Assembly (NCBI RefSeq): GCF_900119825.1 | Contig: NZ_FPKR01000007.1 | Location: forward strand, 62,001 to 126,000 | DNA: 64,000 nt | Direction of reading: 5' to 3' | From: Chitinimonas taiwanensis DSM 18899 | GTDB taxonomy: Bacteria > Pseudomonadota > Gammaproteobacteria > Burkholderiales > Chitinimonadaceae | Part shown: positions 20,528 through 30,570 of the stretch, in pieces | How positions within the stretch are numbered: position 1 is the stretch's first letter | Layout: each line of letters begins with the position of its first letter | Notes under the pieces: generated by a model | Seen by the model: the letters and a program-made list of their open reading frames with translations, nothing else | What the model was told of the DNA's origin: nothing | The model's database searches: none | Position numbers and translations under genes: made by a program

Positions 20528-21472
20528 ATGACGACTGTCAGTTCTGCGGCCACGCTGGCCGCTACGCCTCCGCTTGCCCATTCCGAGGAGTATTTCGGCG
20601 CCTACCGCAATTTCTGGTGGCATACCGACTTTCTGGCCCTGATGGCCCAGCGCCTGCAAACCCGACAGCTGCGGCACATGCTGGATGTTGGCTGCGGCCA
20701 ATGTCACTGGAGCCGACTCTGGCTAGCCCATCTGGCGGCGCAGGCCGAGATCACCGCCTTGGACCGCGACCCGCGCTGGGCGGCCGGCGACGTGCGGCTT
20801 CAGGCACATTTTCCCGCCCAAGGCGCACGGTTGCGCTTTGTCCAAGGCGATGCGGCAAGGCTACCTTTTGCCGACGCCAGCTTTGATATGGTCACCTGCC
20901 AGACCTTGCTGATCCACGTGGCTGATCCGAGTCGGGTGCTGAGTGAGATGCGCCGTGTGCTGCGACCGGGTGGGCTGCTGTTGTGCAGCGAGCCGAGCAA
21001 TCTGGCCAATGCAGCCATGGCGAATGCCCTGACTGTGCAAAGAGATAGTGCTGCGCAACTGGACGCCTTTCGCTATCGGCTGCTGTGCGAAGAGGCCAAA
21101 CGCCTGGCGGGTGAGGGAGACTCATCGCTCGGTGATAAGCTGGCCTGGCTGCTGCAGGCGTGCGGCTTTCAGTCCATTCAAAGCTATCTGTCCGACAAGG
21201 CTACGCCCTTGCTCCCACCCTATGTGGGCCAGGAGGCGCAGGCGAATCTGAACGAGGTACAGGCCATGGCCGAGCCGTCACGGGTGTTGATCTGGCAGGC
21301 CCATGTGGCCCGCTGGGCCGCTGCCTTGCCCGACCCGGCCGAGCGCCAGTTCCTGCTCGACTATGCAGCTAGCGCGGTGCAAGCGGCCAAGCAGATCGTC
21401 GAGTTGGTCGCCGCCGGCCAGTACTGGGACAGCGGCGCGGCACTCATGTATCTGGTGGCCGGGCGTCGCTAA
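20528..21472 (+). CDS. Class I SAM-dependent methyltransferase
   Basis: 314 aa. Motif I MLDVGCGQCHWSRLWL (about 51-66), acidic motif II ALDRD, motif with GDAARLPFADASFDMV, and the post-motif VLRPGGLLLCSEP identify a small-molecule or UbiE-type class I methyltransferase. About 120 extra residues after the Rossmann core are helical and may shape the acceptor site. AAGGACTCGATCT precedes the ATG. No neighbour suggests the acceptor. Confidence 0.85.
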   Translation: MTTVSSAATLAATPPLAHSEEYFGAYRNFWWHTDFLALMAQRLQTRQLRHMLDVGCGQCHWSRLWLAHLAAQAEITALDRDPRWAAGDVRLQAHFPAQGARLRFVQGDAARLPFADASFDMVTCQTLLIHVADPSRVLSEMRRVLRPGGLLLCSEPSNLANAAMANALTVQRDSAAQLDAFRYRLLCEEAKRLAGEGDSSLGDKLAWLLQACGFQSIQSYLSDKATPLLPPYVGQEAQANLNEVQAMAEPSRVLIWQAHVARWAAALPDPAERQFLLDYAASAVQAAKQIVELVAAGQYWDSGAALMYLVAGRR

Positions 21473-21485
21473 GCGCACCACATGC

Positions 21486-21517
21486 AAAAAAGCCCCCGCA
21501 GGCGCGGGGGCTTTTTT
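21486..21517. terminator. Bidirectional terminator between methyltransferase and malate synthase genes
   Basis: Perfect stem GCCCCCGC/GCGGGGGC flanked by six A on the left and six T on the right, serving both convergent genes. Confidence 0.9.
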
Positions 21518-21531
21518 GATACGGACAACGA

Positions 21532-23700
21532 TCAGCGTGCCTGCTTGGCCTTGGCGGCTAGGCGGCTGCGGTGCAGCACCGGCTCGGTATAGCCATTCGG
21601 CTGCTTGGCGCCTTCGAACACCAGCTCACAAGCGGCCTGGTAGGCGATGCTGGCGGCGAAGTCGGTGGCCATGGGCTGGTAGAGCGGGTCATTGGCGTTC
21701 TGGCTGTCCACGATCTTGGCCATGCGCTCCATTACCGCCTGCACCTGCGCGCGGCTGACAATGCCGTGGCGCAGCCAGTTGGCCACATGCTGGCTGGAGA
21801 TGCGCAGCGTGGCACGGTCTTCCATCAGGCCGACGTTGTGGATGTCCAGTACCTTGGAGCAGCCGACGCCCTGATCCACCCAGCGCACCACATAGCCGAG
21901 GATGCCCTGGCAGTTATTCTCCAGCTCGGCATTGATCTCCTCGGCGGTCCAGTCGGTCTTGGGCGCGAGCGGAATGCTGAGGATGTCGTCGAGCGCCGCG
22001 CGTTGGCGTGCCTTCAGTTCCACCTGGCGCTGGGCCACATTGACCATGTGGTAGTGCAGCGCATGCAGAGTGGCGCCGGTGGGCGAGGGCACCCAGGCAC
22101 AGTTGGCGCCGGCCTTGGGGTGGCCGAGCTTGCTGGCCAGCATTTCCGCCATCAGGTCGGGCTTAGGCCACATACCCTTGCCGATCTGGGCGCGGCCCGA
22201 CAGGCCGCACAAGAGCCCCACGTCCACATTCCAGTTTTCGTAGGCGGCAATCCACTTCTCCGCCTTCATCGCTTCCTTGCGGACCACCGGGCCGGCTTCC
22301 ATCGAGGTGTGGATCTCGTCGCCGGTGCGGTCCATGAAGCCGGTATTGATGAAGATGGTGCGCTCCTTGGCCTGGCGGATGCATTCCTTCAGATTGACCG
22401 TGGTGCGGCGCTCTTCATCCATGATGCCGATCTTGAGCGTATTGCGCTTGAGGCCCAGTGCGTCTTCCACGCGGCGGAACAGCTCGACCGCGAAGGCCAC
22501 TTCTTCCGGGCCGTGCATCTTGGGCTTCACGATATACATCGAGCCGCTGCGGCTATTGCGAAGCTGGCCGAGGCCCAAGAGGTCGTGCTTGGCGATCAGG
22601 GCGGTGATGGCCGCATCCATGATGCCTTCGAACACATCCTGGCCGTCGAACTGGACGGCGGGATTGGTCATCAGATGGCCGACATTGCGCAGCAGCATCA
22701 AGGAACGGCCGTGCAGTTTCAGCTCGCCACCGTGGGCGGCGGTGAACACGCGGTCGGCGTTCATGCGTCGGGTGACTTGCTTGCCGCCCTTCTCGAAGGT
22801 GTCGCTCAGCGTGCCGCGCATCAGGCCCAGCCAGTTGCGGTAGACCTCGACCTTGTCTTCGGCATCCACGGCCGCGATCGAATCTTCGCAGTCCTGAATG
22901 GTGGTGACCGCGGCTTCCAGCACGATGTCCTTCACATGGGCCGGGTCGGTGGCGCCAATCGGGTGGCTGGCGTCGATCTGGATTTCGGCATGCAGGCCGT
23001 TGTGCTTGAGCAGCACGCTGGTCGGCGTGGCAGCAGGGCCGGCATAGCCGACGAAGGCAGCCGGGTCTTGCAGGCCGGTCGTCTCGCCACCCTTGAGGGC
23101 CACCAGCAAGCGGCCATTCGCCACGCTGTACAGCGTGACATCGGCGTGCGAGCCGACGGCCAGCGGGAAGGTGTCGTCCAGGAAGTGGCGGCCGAATTCG
23201 ACCACCTTGGCGCCGCGCACCGGGTTGTAACCCTTGCCCTTGTCGGCGCCATTGGCCTCGGCAATCACATCGGTGCCGTACAGCGCGTCATACAGCGAAC
23301 CCCAGCGCGCATTGGCGGCGTTCAGCGCATAGCGGGCGTTCTTTACCGGCACCACCAGCTGCGGGCCGGCCAGGGTGGCGATCTCGGCGTCGACATTCTC
23401 GGTCGTTACGCTGAAATCCTCGCCTTCGGGCAGCAGGTAGCCAATCTCGATCAGGAAGGCCTTGTAGGCGGCCGGATCAAAACTACGGTTGGCCTGATGC
23501 CAGGCATCGATTTGCGCCTGCAGCGCATCGCGCTTTGCCAGCAGGGCCACATTGGTCGGGGTCAGGTCGGCAACGATCTGTTCGAAGCTGGTCCAAAAGG
23601 CCGTGGCTTCGACGCCGGTGCCGGGAATCGCTTCATTGTTCACAAACTGGTACAGCGCGCTATCAATGGCGAGGCGGCCGTGCTGGATGCGGGTGCTCAT
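21532..23700 (-). CDS. glcB: Malate synthase G
   Basis: 722 aa, matching the 723 of the E. coli enzyme. It condenses glyoxylate with acetyl-CoA to malate in the glyoxylate shunt. Visible family blocks are [22 protein letters not shown], given here only by its position (about 107-128), the [15 protein letters not shown]-type region near 262-276, [16 protein letters not shown], and the active-site segment [20 protein letters not shown] with the catalytic Asp. Isocitrate lyase is encoded about 0.5 kb upstream on the same strand, with one small orphan gene between. Confidence 0.97.
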   Translation of the reverse strand: MSTRIQHGRLAIDSALYQFVNNEAIPGTGVEATAFWTSFEQIVADLTPTNVALLAKRDALQAQIDAWHQANRSFDPAAYKAFLIEIGYLLPEGEDFSVTTENVDAEIATLAGPQLVVPVKNARYALNAANARWGSLYDALYGTDVIAEANGADKGKGYNPVRGAKVVEFGRHFLDDTFPLAVGSHADVTLYSVANGRLLVALKGGETTGLQDPAAFVGYAGPAATPTSVLLKHNGLHAEIQIDASHPIGATDPAHVKDIVLEAAVTTIQDCEDSIAAVDAEDKVEVYRNWLGLMRGTLSDTFEKGGKQVTRRMNADRVFTAAHGGELKLHGRSLMLLRNVGHLMTNPAVQFDGQDVFEGIMDAAITALIAKHDLLGLGQLRNSRSGSMYIVKPKMHGPEEVAFAVELFRRVEDALGLKRNTLKIGIMDEERRTTVNLKECIRQAKERTIFINTGFMDRTGDEIHTSMEAGPVVRKEAMKAEKWIAAYENWNVDVGLLCGLSGRAQIGKGMWPKPDLMAEMLASKLGHPKAGANCAWVPSPTGATLHALHYHMVNVAQRQVELKARQRAALDDILSIPLAPKTDWTAEEINAELENNCQGILGYVVRWVDQGVGCSKVLDIHNVGLMEDRATLRISSQHVANWLRHGIVSRAQVQAVMERMAKIVDSQNANDPLYQPMATDFAASIAYQAACELVFEGAKQPNGYTEPVLHRSRLAAKAKQAR

Positions 23701-23736
23701 GATCAGACTTCCTTCTTGAAGGGTGTCGGGGGGGCA

Positions 23737-23991
23737 TCAAGCCTCAACCCAGATACATGCATTGGGATGGTGTTCTTTGATGGTCTCAACCGCGTCTTGG
23801 ATTGATGCGCTGTCCGCGCGAGCGATTTCATGATTGAAAACAGTAACGTCGACTCCGTTTACACGTAGAGATTTGAGTTCCTCTTCGGTTATGACGTCGG
23901 CTGCAACCCAAAGGCTCGTGGGTTGCTCCTGTTTGATTGTGATCGATCGGTAGGTGTCAAATCCCTGGCGGGTTAGCGCAAAGAAAACCAT
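23737..23991 (-). CDS. Orphan 84-residue protein of low GC between glyoxylate-shunt genes
   Basis: 84 aa. I recognise no family. The sequence has a beta-rich start (VFFALTRQGFDTYRSITI), an acidic middle (ITEEELKSLRVNGVDVTVFN) and a helix (DSASIQDAVETIKEHH), consistent with a small alpha/beta fold. No signal peptide, no cysteine until the end (ACIWVEA). By hand count the gene is about 50% G+C, clearly lower than its neighbours. The ribosome site is weak. It may be a recent arrival or a small regulatory protein. Translation is supported only by the intact frame. Confidence 0.5.
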   Translation of the reverse strand: MVFFALTRQGFDTYRSITIKQEQPTSLWVAADVITEEELKSLRVNGVDVTVFNHEIARADSASIQDAVETIKEHHPNACIWVEA

Positions 23992-24118
23992 GGCATGCCT
24001 ATTAAGGTGACTAGAGCAAAACGCCGCCCGAACTCGGGCGAGCTGGGGCGGCGATTGTCGAGGTCAATGACGAGCGGCAGCGAGGCTCCTCGCCGGCGGG
24101 CGAGGCGGGGGAGTGGGG

Positions 24119-24144
24119 TTGAATCAGGGATTGATCTGATTCAA
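24119..24144. repeat. Inverted repeat with FNR-like half between aceA and the orphan gene
   Basis: TTGAATCAG (24119-24127) and CTGATTCAA (24136-24144) are exact inverse complements with an 8-base spacer. Its right part, TTGATCTGATTCAA (24131-24144), also differs by one base from the FNR consensus TTGAT-N4-ATCAA. A second small hairpin (GGCCGGC-TTT-GCCGGTC) lies near 24161-24178. Neither is followed by a T tract on the minus strand, so I do not call a terminator for aceA. Confidence 0.45.
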
Positions 24145-24212
24145 CCACTGCAGGCTAATCCCGGCCGGCTTTGCCGGTCGCATGCAACCTGTTTTCCCGT
24201 GCTGCAGCTGGA

Positions 24213-25511
24213 TCAATGGAATTGCTCTTCTTCGGTCGAACCGGTCAGCGCGGTCACCGAGGAACGGCCGCCCTGGATCACGGTGGTCACATCGTCGAAG
24301 TAACCGGTGCCGACTTCCTGCTGGTGCGACACGAAGCTGTAGCCACGGTCACGGGCAGCGAATTCCGGCTCCTGCACCTTCTCGACATAGGCCGACATGC
24401 CGCGGGCCACGTAGTCCTGGGCCAGATCGAACATGTTGTACCACATGCTGTGAATGCCAGCCAAAGTGATGAACTGGTACTTGTAGCCCATGGCACCGAG
24501 TTCGCGCTGGAACTTGGCGATGGTGGCGTCGTCGAGGTTCTTCTTCCAGTTGAAGGACGGCGAGCAGTTGTAGGCCAAGAGCTTGCCCGGATGCTTGGCA
24601 TGCACGGCTTCGGCGAACTTGCGGGCGAATTCCAGATCCGGCGTGCCGGTTTCGCACCAGACCAGATCGGCGTATTCGGCATAGGCCACAGCGCGGCTGA
24701 TGGCTTGCTCGATACCCTTCTTGGTCTTGTAGAAGCCTTCGGCGGTGCGCTCACCGGTCAGGAAAGGCTTGTCGTTCTCGTCGTAGTCGCTGGTCAACAG
24801 GTCAGCGGCTTCGGCATCGGTACGGGCGATCACCAGGGTCGGCACGCCGTACACGTCGGCGGCCATACGGGCAGCGATCAGCTTTTGCACGGCTTCCTGG
24901 GTCGGAACCAGCACCTTGCCGCCCATGTGGCCGCACTTCTTCACGCTGGCCAGCTGGTCTTCGAAGTGCACGCCACCGGCGCCAGCGCGGATCATGGCCT
25001 TCATCAGTTCGTAGGCGTTCAGCACGCCACCGAAACCGGCTTCGGCATCGGCCACGATGGGGGCGAAGTAGTCAATGAAGTCCTTGTCGCCACGCTCGAT
25101 ACCCTTGGAGTGCTGGATTTCGTCAGCGCGGGTGAAGGCGTTGTTGATGCGTTCCACGACCTTGGGCACCGAGTCCACCGGGTACAGCGACTGGTCCGGG
25201 TACATGGCCGAGTATTCGTTGTTGTCGGCAGCGACTTGCCAGCCGGACAGATAGATGGCCTTGATGCCAGCCTTGACCTGCTGCATGGCTTGGCCGCCGG
25301 TCAGGGCGCCCAGGCAGTTGATGTAGGGCTCGTTGTTGACGAGATTCCACAGCTTCTCGGCGCCGCGACGGGCCAGGCTGTATTCGTTCTGGACGGAGCC
25401 GCGCAGGCGCTCGACGTCAGCGGCGGTGTAACCGCGCTTGATACCCTTCCAGCGGGGGTTGGTATCCCAGTCATGTTGAATGGCGGCAATACGTTGTTCG
25501 CGGGTCGACAT
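24213..25511 (-). CDS. aceA: Isocitrate lyase
   Basis: 432 aa from ATG 25511 (start MSTREQRI) with GAGG in front; the longer frame to 25538 lacks support. The enzyme splits isocitrate into succinate and glyoxylate. The catalytic loop [11 protein letters not shown] with the active cysteine is intact, as are [20 protein letters not shown] and [10 protein letters not shown]. Length fits the proteobacterial short type (434 in E. coli). It forms the glyoxylate shunt with glcB downstream, but no aceK is present. Confidence 0.97.
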   Translation of the reverse strand: MSTREQRIAAIQHDWDTNPRWKGIKRGYTAADVERLRGSVQNEYSLARRGAEKLWNLVNNEPYINCLGALTGGQAMQQVKAGIKAIYLSGWQVAADNNEYSAMYPDQSLYPVDSVPKVVERINNAFTRADEIQHSKGIERGDKDFIDYFAPIVADAEAGFGGVLNAYELMKAMIRAGAGGVHFEDQLASVKKCGHMGGKVLVPTQEAVQKLIAARMAADVYGVPTLVIARTDAEAADLLTSDYDENDKPFLTGERTAEGFYKTKKGIEQAISRAVAYAEYADLVWCETGTPDLEFARKFAEAVHAKHPGKLLAYNCSPSFNWKKNLDDATIAKFQRELGAMGYKYQFITLAGIHSMWYNMFDLAQDYVARGMSAYVEKVQEPEFAARDRGYSFVSHQQEVGTGYFDDVTTVIQGGRSSVTALTGSTEEEQFH

Positions 25512-25742
25512 ATCTTTTACCTCGTTGGGCTTGCGCACGGCGGACTTGGCCGGCCGTGACGCGAATTCATATGGGTAGCTTGGGAGGGCCGGCGGTTTGG
25601 CTGGCCTTCGCCCTGGCTGGATAGTGCTTGGGGCGACGATCCCCGATCTGGCTATGGATGGTGCCTGCCGGGGAATTCAATGTGTGTAGTCGATTATTGA
25701 GCAGTTTCATGTGCGATGCAGCAAATAAATCAAACAAGCGTA

Positions 25743-25780
25743 TGACTAGCCGGAAATCCCCACATTTCTGTGGCTAGTCA
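25743..25780. repeat. Long inverted repeat in the aceA-grpE control region
   Basis: TGACTAGCC (25743-25751) and GGCTAGTCA (25772-25780) are exact inverse complements; inside them GGAAAT faces ATTTCT, so almost the whole 38 bases are symmetric about 25761. No T tract follows. It looks like an operator or cruciform rather than a terminator. Confidence 0.6.
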
Positions 25781-25807
25781 CCGACGCTGTGAGAAAAGGG
25801 CACAGGG

Positions 25808-25835
25808 CTTGAAATCGAAATAACCATCTCCATCT
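25808..25835 (+). promoter_or_regulatory. Sigma-32 heat-shock promoter of grpE-dnaK-dnaJ
   Basis: CTTGAAA (25808-25814) is the consensus -35 element; after 13 bases CTCCATCT (25828-25835) matches the -10 element CCCCATNT at all fixed positions but one. It lies 29 bases before the grpE start. Confidence 0.85.
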
Positions 25836-25864
25836 TAGGGCCTATCGTTTCTGGAGATCGCCTT

Positions 25865-26431
25865 ATGCAACACGAAAACCAAGCAGAAAACCCACAAGAT
25901 CAAGCACTTGAGCAGGCTGCTGAATTGCAGGCCGAAGCGGGCGACGCCACGGATGCCGTGGCGGCCGAAAGCCTGGAAGCCCAGGTCGCCGCCTTGGAGG
26001 CCAAGGTGGCCGAGCTGCAGACTGCCGTGCTGTATGCGAAGGCCGAAGGTGAGAACATCCGTCGCCGCGCCGCGGAAGATGTTGCTGCAGCGCACAAGTA
26101 TTCGGTGGGTAAATTCGCCAGCGAACTGCTGATCGTGAAGGACTGCCTGGAGATGGCGCTCAAGGACAACTCGTCCGTTGAGAACATCAAGATGGGCGTG
26201 GACATGACCTTGCGCAATCTGGTCGGTGCCTTCGACAAGTTCCAGATCAAGGACATCGACCCGCAGGCCGGCGACAAGCTTGACCCGCACAAGCACCAGG
26301 CCATGAGCGCCGTGGATGCGGAGCAGGAACCGAATACCGTGGTGAGCGTGATGCAGAAGGGCTATCTGATCGCCGATCGCGTGCTGCGTCCTGCCATGGT
26401 CATCGTGGCCAAGGCCAAGAGCGAAAGCTGA
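25865..26431 (+). CDS. grpE: Nucleotide exchange factor GrpE
   Basis: 188 aa. GrpE releases ADP from DnaK. The acidic, Gln-rich N terminus and long helix (about 38-90, with [17 protein letters not shown]) lead into the beta domain ([35 protein letters not shown]). GGAGA precedes the ATG. First gene of the heat-shock cluster, directly under the sigma-32 promoter, with dnaK 115 bases downstream. Confidence 0.95.
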   Translation: MQHENQAENPQDQALEQAAELQAEAGDATDAVAAESLEAQVAALEAKVAELQTAVLYAKAEGENIRRRAAEDVAAAHKYSVGKFASELLIVKDCLEMALKDNSSVENIKMGVDMTLRNLVGAFDKFQIKDIDPQAGDKLDPHKHQAMSAVDAEQEPNTVVSVMQKGYLIADRVLRPAMVIVAKAKSES

Positions 26432-26546
26432 CTGCGACGGGCCTTGAAAGCCTGCAAGCGCATCCCCACTTAAGTCACATGGTTATTCAAACCGCCGCGG
26501 CCCGGCCTGCGGCGCTGAACTGAACAAAGTTAAGAGGATTTACAAA

Positions 26547-28466
26547 ATGGCAAAGATCATCGGTATCGACCTGGGCACCACCAATAGCTGCGTGGCGGTT
26601 CTGGAAGGCGGCAGCGTGAAGGTTATCGAGAACGCCGAAGGCGCACGCACCACCCCGTCCATCATTGGCTACACCAATGACGACGAGATTCTGGTTGGCG
26701 CACCGGCCAAGCGTCAGGCCGTCACCAACCCGAAGAACACCCTGTACGCGGTCAAGCGCCTGATCGGTCGCAAGTTCGACGAGAAGGAAGTGCAGAAGGA
26801 CATCGACCTGATGCCTTACACGATTGCCAAGGCCGACAATGGCGATGCCTGGGTGGAAGTGCGTGGCAAGAAGATGGCCCCGCCGCAAATCAGTGCTGAA
26901 GTGCTGCGCAAGATGAAGAAGACTGCCGAGGACTACCTGGGCGAGGAAGTGACCGAAGCGGTGATCACCGTGCCGGCCTACTTCAACGACAGCCAGCGCC
27001 AGGCTACCAAGGACGCCGGCCGTATTGCCGGTCTGGAAGTGAAGCGCATCATCAATGAGCCGACCGCTGCTGCACTGGCCTTCGGCATGGACAAGCTGGA
27101 AAAGGGCGACGCCAAGATTGCCGTGTATGACCTCGGCGGCGGTACCTTCGATATCTCCATCATCGAAATCGCTGATGTGGATGGCGACAAGCAGTTTGAA
27201 GTGCTGGCCACCAATGGCGACACCTTCCTGGGTGGTGAAGACTTCGACCAGCGCCTGATCGACTACATCGTGACCGAGTTCAAGAAGGAACAGGGCATCG
27301 ATCTGAAAAACGATGTGATGGCCCTGCAGCGCCTGAAGGAAGCGGCCGAGAAAGCCAAGATCGAGCTGTCGAGCACCGCGCAGACCGAAATCAACCTGCC
27401 TTATGTGACCATGGACGCCACCGGCCCCAAGCACCTGGCGATGAAGATTTCGCGCGCCAAGTTCGAATCACTGGTGGAAGACCTGGTCGAGCGTTCGATT
27501 GAGCCTTGCCGTATTGCGCTGAAGGACGCCGGTCTGAAGATCACCGATATCGATGACGTGATCCTGGTCGGCGGTCAAACCCGCATGCCCAAGGTGATGG
27601 AAAAGGTGAAGGAGTTCTTCGGCAAGGAGGCGCGTCGCGATGTGAACCCGGACGAAGCCGTGGCTGTTGGCGCCGCCATTCAGGGCTCGGTGCTGTCGGG
27701 TGACCGCAAGGACGTGCTGCTCTTGGACGTGTCGCCGCTGTCGCTCGGTATCGAGACCATGGGCGGCGTGATGACCAAGCTGATCCACAAGAACACCACC
27801 ATCCCGACCAAGGCGTCGCAAGTGTTTTCGACCGCCGAAGACAACCAGAGCGCCGTGACGATTCATGTGCTGCAAGGTGAGCGTGAGCGCGCCTCGGCCA
27901 ACAAGTCGCTCGGCCAGTTCAATCTGGAAGGCATCCCGGCTGCGGCTCGCGGCACGCCACAGATCGAGGTCGAGTTCAATATCGACGCCAACGGCATCCT
28001 GCATGTGTCGGCCAAGGACAAGGCGACTGGCAAGGCCAATAACATCACCATCAAGGCTAACTCGGGCCTGAGCGAAGAAGAGATTCAACGCATGGTGAAG
28101 GACGCCGAGGCCAATGCCGAGGAAGACAAGAAGCTGACCGAGCTGGTCGGTGCACGTAACCAGCTGGAAGGCCTGATCCACTCGGTGAAGAAGTCGCTGA
28201 CCGAATACGGTGACAAGATCGCCGCTGACGAGAAGAGCGCGATCGAAGCCGCCCTCGCCGATGCCGAAGGCGTGGTGAAGGGCGAGGACAAGGCTGCCAT
28301 CGACGCCAAGTCCGAAGCGCTGATGTCCGCCTCGCACAAGCTGGCCGAGAAGATGTATGCCGACCAGCAAGCCAGCGAAGGCGCAGCCCCGGCTGGTGAT
28401 GCCAAGCAGGATGATGGCAATGTGGTGGATGCCGAGTACACCGAAGTGAAGGACGAGAAGAAGTAA
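26547..28466 (+). CDS. dnaK: Chaperone DnaK (Hsp70)
   Basis: 639 aa, the usual length. ATPase domain signatures [27 protein letters not shown] and [12 protein letters not shown] are intact; the substrate-binding domain and helical lid follow, ending in the acidic tail [21 protein letters not shown] precedes the ATG. It works with GrpE and DnaJ encoded on either side. Confidence 0.98.
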   Translation: MAKIIGIDLGTTNSCVAVLEGGSVKVIENAEGARTTPSIIGYTNDDEILVGAPAKRQAVTNPKNTLYAVKRLIGRKFDEKEVQKDIDLMPYTIAKADNGDAWVEVRGKKMAPPQISAEVLRKMKKTAEDYLGEEVTEAVITVPAYFNDSQRQATKDAGRIAGLEVKRIINEPTAAALAFGMDKLEKGDAKIAVYDLGGGTFDISIIEIADVDGDKQFEVLATNGDTFLGGEDFDQRLIDYIVTEFKKEQGIDLKNDVMALQRLKEAAEKAKIELSSTAQTEINLPYVTMDATGPKHLAMKISRAKFESLVEDLVERSIEPCRIALKDAGLKITDIDDVILVGGQTRMPKVMEKVKEFFGKEARRDVNPDEAVAVGAAIQGSVLSGDRKDVLLLDVSPLSLGIETMGGVMTKLIHKNTTIPTKASQVFSTAEDNQSAVTIHVLQGERERASANKSLGQFNLEGIPAAARGTPQIEVEFNIDANGILHVSAKDKATGKANNITIKANSGLSEEEIQRMVKDAEANAEEDKKLTELVGARNQLEGLIHSVKKSLTEYGDKIAADEKSAIEAALADAEGVVKGEDKAAIDAKSEALMSASHKLAEKMYADQQASEGAAPAGDAKQDDGNVVDAEYTEVKDEKK

Positions 28467-28510
28467 GTCCCTGACTTCCGGCCTTCGGCCGTCAGGCATA
28501 GCTACACCGT

Positions 28511-28564
28511 CGAAGGACGCAAAGGATGCAAAGGCTTCGCCCTTCGTATCCTTTGCGTCCTTCG
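28511..28564 (+). repeat. 17-base perfect inverted repeat between dnaK and dnaJ
   Basis: CGAAGGACGCAAAGGAT (28511-28527) and ATCCTTTGCGTCCTTCG (28548-28564) are exact inverse complements around a 20-base loop that itself can pair (AAGG/CCTT). The motif family of CTTTGCGTCCTTCGCGG type is, from memory, a dispersed element in several proteobacterial genomes. No T tract follows, so dnaJ can still be co-transcribed. The stem may stabilise dnaK mRNA or limit dnaJ expression. Confidence 0.75.
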
Positions 28565-28612
28565 CGGTTCGAAACAGTTGTCGATCTACTGCCTAACTGA
28601 GGCTAGAAACGC

Positions 28613-29740
28613 ATGGCAAAAAGAGATTTTTACGAGATTCTGGGCTTGAACCGGGATGCCAGCGAGGACGAGATCAAGAAGTCCTATCGCAAGCTGGCCA
28701 TGAAGTATCACCCGGACCGCAACCCGGATAGCAAGGATGCCGAGGAGAAATTCAAGGAGGCCAAGGAGGCCTACGAGATCCTCTCCGATGAGCAGAAACG
28801 TGCCGCCTACGACCAGTATGGCCACGCTGGCGTGGATCCGCAGGCTGGCATGGGCGGTGGTTTTGGCGGTGGCGGCGGCTTTGCCGATGCCTTCGGCGAT
28901 ATCTTCGGTGACATCTTTGGTGGCGGCGGCGGTCGTGGTGGACGCTCGAACGTCTATCGTGGTTCCGACCTGCGTTACAACCTGGAAGTGAGCCTGGAAG
29001 AAGCGGCGCGCGGCACCGAAACCAAGATCAAGATCCCGACGCACGAGGATTGCGATACCTGCCACGGGACGGGGGCCAAGCCTGGCACCCAGGCCAAGAC
29101 TTGTGGTACCTGCGGCGGCCATGGCCAAGTGCGTGTACAGCAAGGCTTCTTCAGCCTGCAGCAGACCTGCCCGACCTGTCACGGCAGCGGCAAGGTGATT
29201 CCTGACCCCTGCCGCGCCTGTCATGGCCAGGGTCGGGTGAAGACCCACAAGACGCTGAATGTGAAGATTCCGGCCGGTGTGGACGAGGGTGATCGCATCC
29301 GTCTGTCGGGCGAGGGCGAGCCGGGTGTGAATGGCGGTCCAGCCGGCGATCTCTATGTGGTCATCCATCTCAAGCAGCACAGCGTGTTCGAGCGCGAGGG
29401 CAATGATCTGCATTGCGAAATGCCGATCAGCTTCGCGGTGGCGGCGCTGGGTGGCGAGATCGAGATCCCGACCCTGGATGGCGCGGTCAAGCTGAAGATC
29501 CCGGCCGAAACCCAGACCGGCGCGGTGTTCCGCCTGCGCGGCAAGGGCATCAAGGGTGTACGCTCGGCCATCACCGGCGACCTGATGTGCCATGTGGTGG
29601 TGGAGACGCCGGTCAAGCTGACTGACCGCCAGCGCGAGCTGCTGCGCGAGTTCGAGAACATCAGCCTGGAAGATGACGCCAAGCACAATCCGCGCGCCAA
29701 TTCCTGGATGGACAAGGTGAAGGACTTCTTCAGCAATTAA
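28613..29740 (+). CDS. dnaJ: Chaperone DnaJ (Hsp40)
   Basis: 375 aa. J domain with HPD (residues about 1-70, YHPDRNP), Gly/Phe-rich linker (about 75-110), four zinc-finger repeats [24 protein letters not shown] and CRACHGQG, then the substrate-binding C-terminal domains. It stimulates DnaK ATPase and delivers clients. The gap of 146 bases from dnaK contains a strong hairpin. Confidence 0.97.
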   Translation: MAKRDFYEILGLNRDASEDEIKKSYRKLAMKYHPDRNPDSKDAEEKFKEAKEAYEILSDEQKRAAYDQYGHAGVDPQAGMGGGFGGGGGFADAFGDIFGDIFGGGGGRGGRSNVYRGSDLRYNLEVSLEEAARGTETKIKIPTHEDCDTCHGTGAKPGTQAKTCGTCGGHGQVRVQQGFFSLQQTCPTCHGSGKVIPDPCRACHGQGRVKTHKTLNVKIPAGVDEGDRIRLSGEGEPGVNGGPAGDLYVVIHLKQHSVFEREGNDLHCEMPISFAVAALGGEIEIPTLDGAVKLKIPAETQTGAVFRLRGKGIKGVRSAITGDLMCHVVVETPVKLTDRQRELLREFENISLEDDAKHNPRANSWMDKVKDFFSN

Positions 29741-29760
29741 GCGCTGGATTGGTCAAGAGA

Positions 29761-29787
29761 AGGGTGCCTGCGGGCACCCTTTTTTTA
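29761..29787 (+). terminator. Intrinsic terminator of the grpE-dnaK-dnaJ cluster
   Basis: AGGGTGCC/GGCACCCT stem with a 4-base loop followed by seven T. Confidence 0.9.
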
Positions 29788-29978
29788 TGGCGCTGTATGC
29801 TCAAACGCATAGAGCAAATATTCAGTTTTATTGTCTGAATACGTGATGCACTGATAGAAAATCGCCATGTCTTGCGTGTGTTTGAAATTATTGAGGGACG
29901 ATGGCAACGCGACTGTTACAATCGCGCGCCCCGATGGTTGAATCGGGTTATTCGATAAAATTGATTGAGGATAAGTAC

Positions 29979-30509
29979 ATGAACAAGCTTTTCTCTGCAC
30001 TGGCACTGGCTGCCGCGCTGAGCGCACCGGCCCTGGCTAATGATCTGTATATCGGCGCCGACATCGGCCGCAGCGATATCGAAGTGGATGCCGGCAATGG
30101 CTTCGCCGTCAGCAAGGACAGCACCAGCTTCGCCGTGTTCGGTGGCGTGCAGTTCCACAAGAATTTCGCCGCTGAACTGGCTTACCGCGATCTGGGCGAA
30201 CTCAAAAGCGGCAATGCCAAGCTGAGCGCCTACGCACTGCAAGCCTCGCTGCTCGGCTCGCTGCCGGTCAGCAACGAGTTCAGCCTGCTGGGCCGTGTTG
30301 GTCTGGCCAGCATCAATGCTGAATACCGTGAAAGCGGCTTTGGCTACAGCTACTCGGAAGACAGCAGCGAAACCAAGCCCTTCTTCGGCGTGGGCGCACG
30401 CTATGCCGTGAACAAGCAACTGGGTATTCGTGCTGAATACAATCAGTACGCTGAAATCGACGACACCACCATCTCCACGCTGACCGTGGGTGTGGACTAC
30501 CGCTTCTAA
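29979..30509 (+). CDS. Outer-membrane beta-barrel protein (OmpA/OmpW-size porin family)
   Basis: 176 aa from ATG 29979, chosen because it begins a clear signal peptide (MNKLFSALALAAALSAPALA) and TGAGGA lies upstream. The mature 156 residues alternate polar and hydrophobic in about eight strands (LYIGADIGRSDIEV, FAVFGGVQFHKNFAAELAYRDLG, which is written over positions 48-70, LSAYALQASLL, FSLLGRVGLASI, PFFGVGARYAV, GIRAEYNQYAEI) and end in VDYRF, a C-terminal Phe as required by the BAM machinery. No OmpA peptidoglycan domain is attached. Ion or solute specificity unknown. Confidence 0.85.
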   Translation: MNKLFSALALAAALSAPALANDLYIGADIGRSDIEVDAGNGFAVSKDSTSFAVFGGVQFHKNFAAELAYRDLGELKSGNAKLSAYALQASLLGSLPVSNEFSLLGRVGLASINAEYRESGFGYSYSEDSSETKPFFGVGARYAVNKQLGIRAEYNQYAEIDDTTISTLTVGVDYRF

Positions 30510-30526
30510 GCCCAGCTTGGAACAGC

Positions 30527-30553
30527 AAAAAGGCGCCCGTGGGCGCCTTTTTT
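30527..30553. terminator. Terminator between the barrel gene and siaD
   Basis: AAAAGGCGCC and GGCGCCTTTT pair closely, with A and T runs on both sides, fitting the convergent genes. Confidence 0.85.
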
Positions 30554-30570
30554 GTTTGTGCTGTATCGGC

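Larger units (their letters stand above)
25512..25864. other. Divergent control region between aceA and grpE
   Basis: 353 bases with no gene. It is richer in A+T than the flanks, contains a 9-base inverted repeat at 25743-25780 and the sigma-32 promoter of grpE at 25808-25835, and must also hold the aceA promoter, which I could not place. Confidence 0.6.

Noticed and set aside
21571-23805. 744-codon open frame on the plus strand
   Set aside because: It is antisense to malate synthase G; high GC coding regions leave long open frames on the other strand and its translation resembles no protein.
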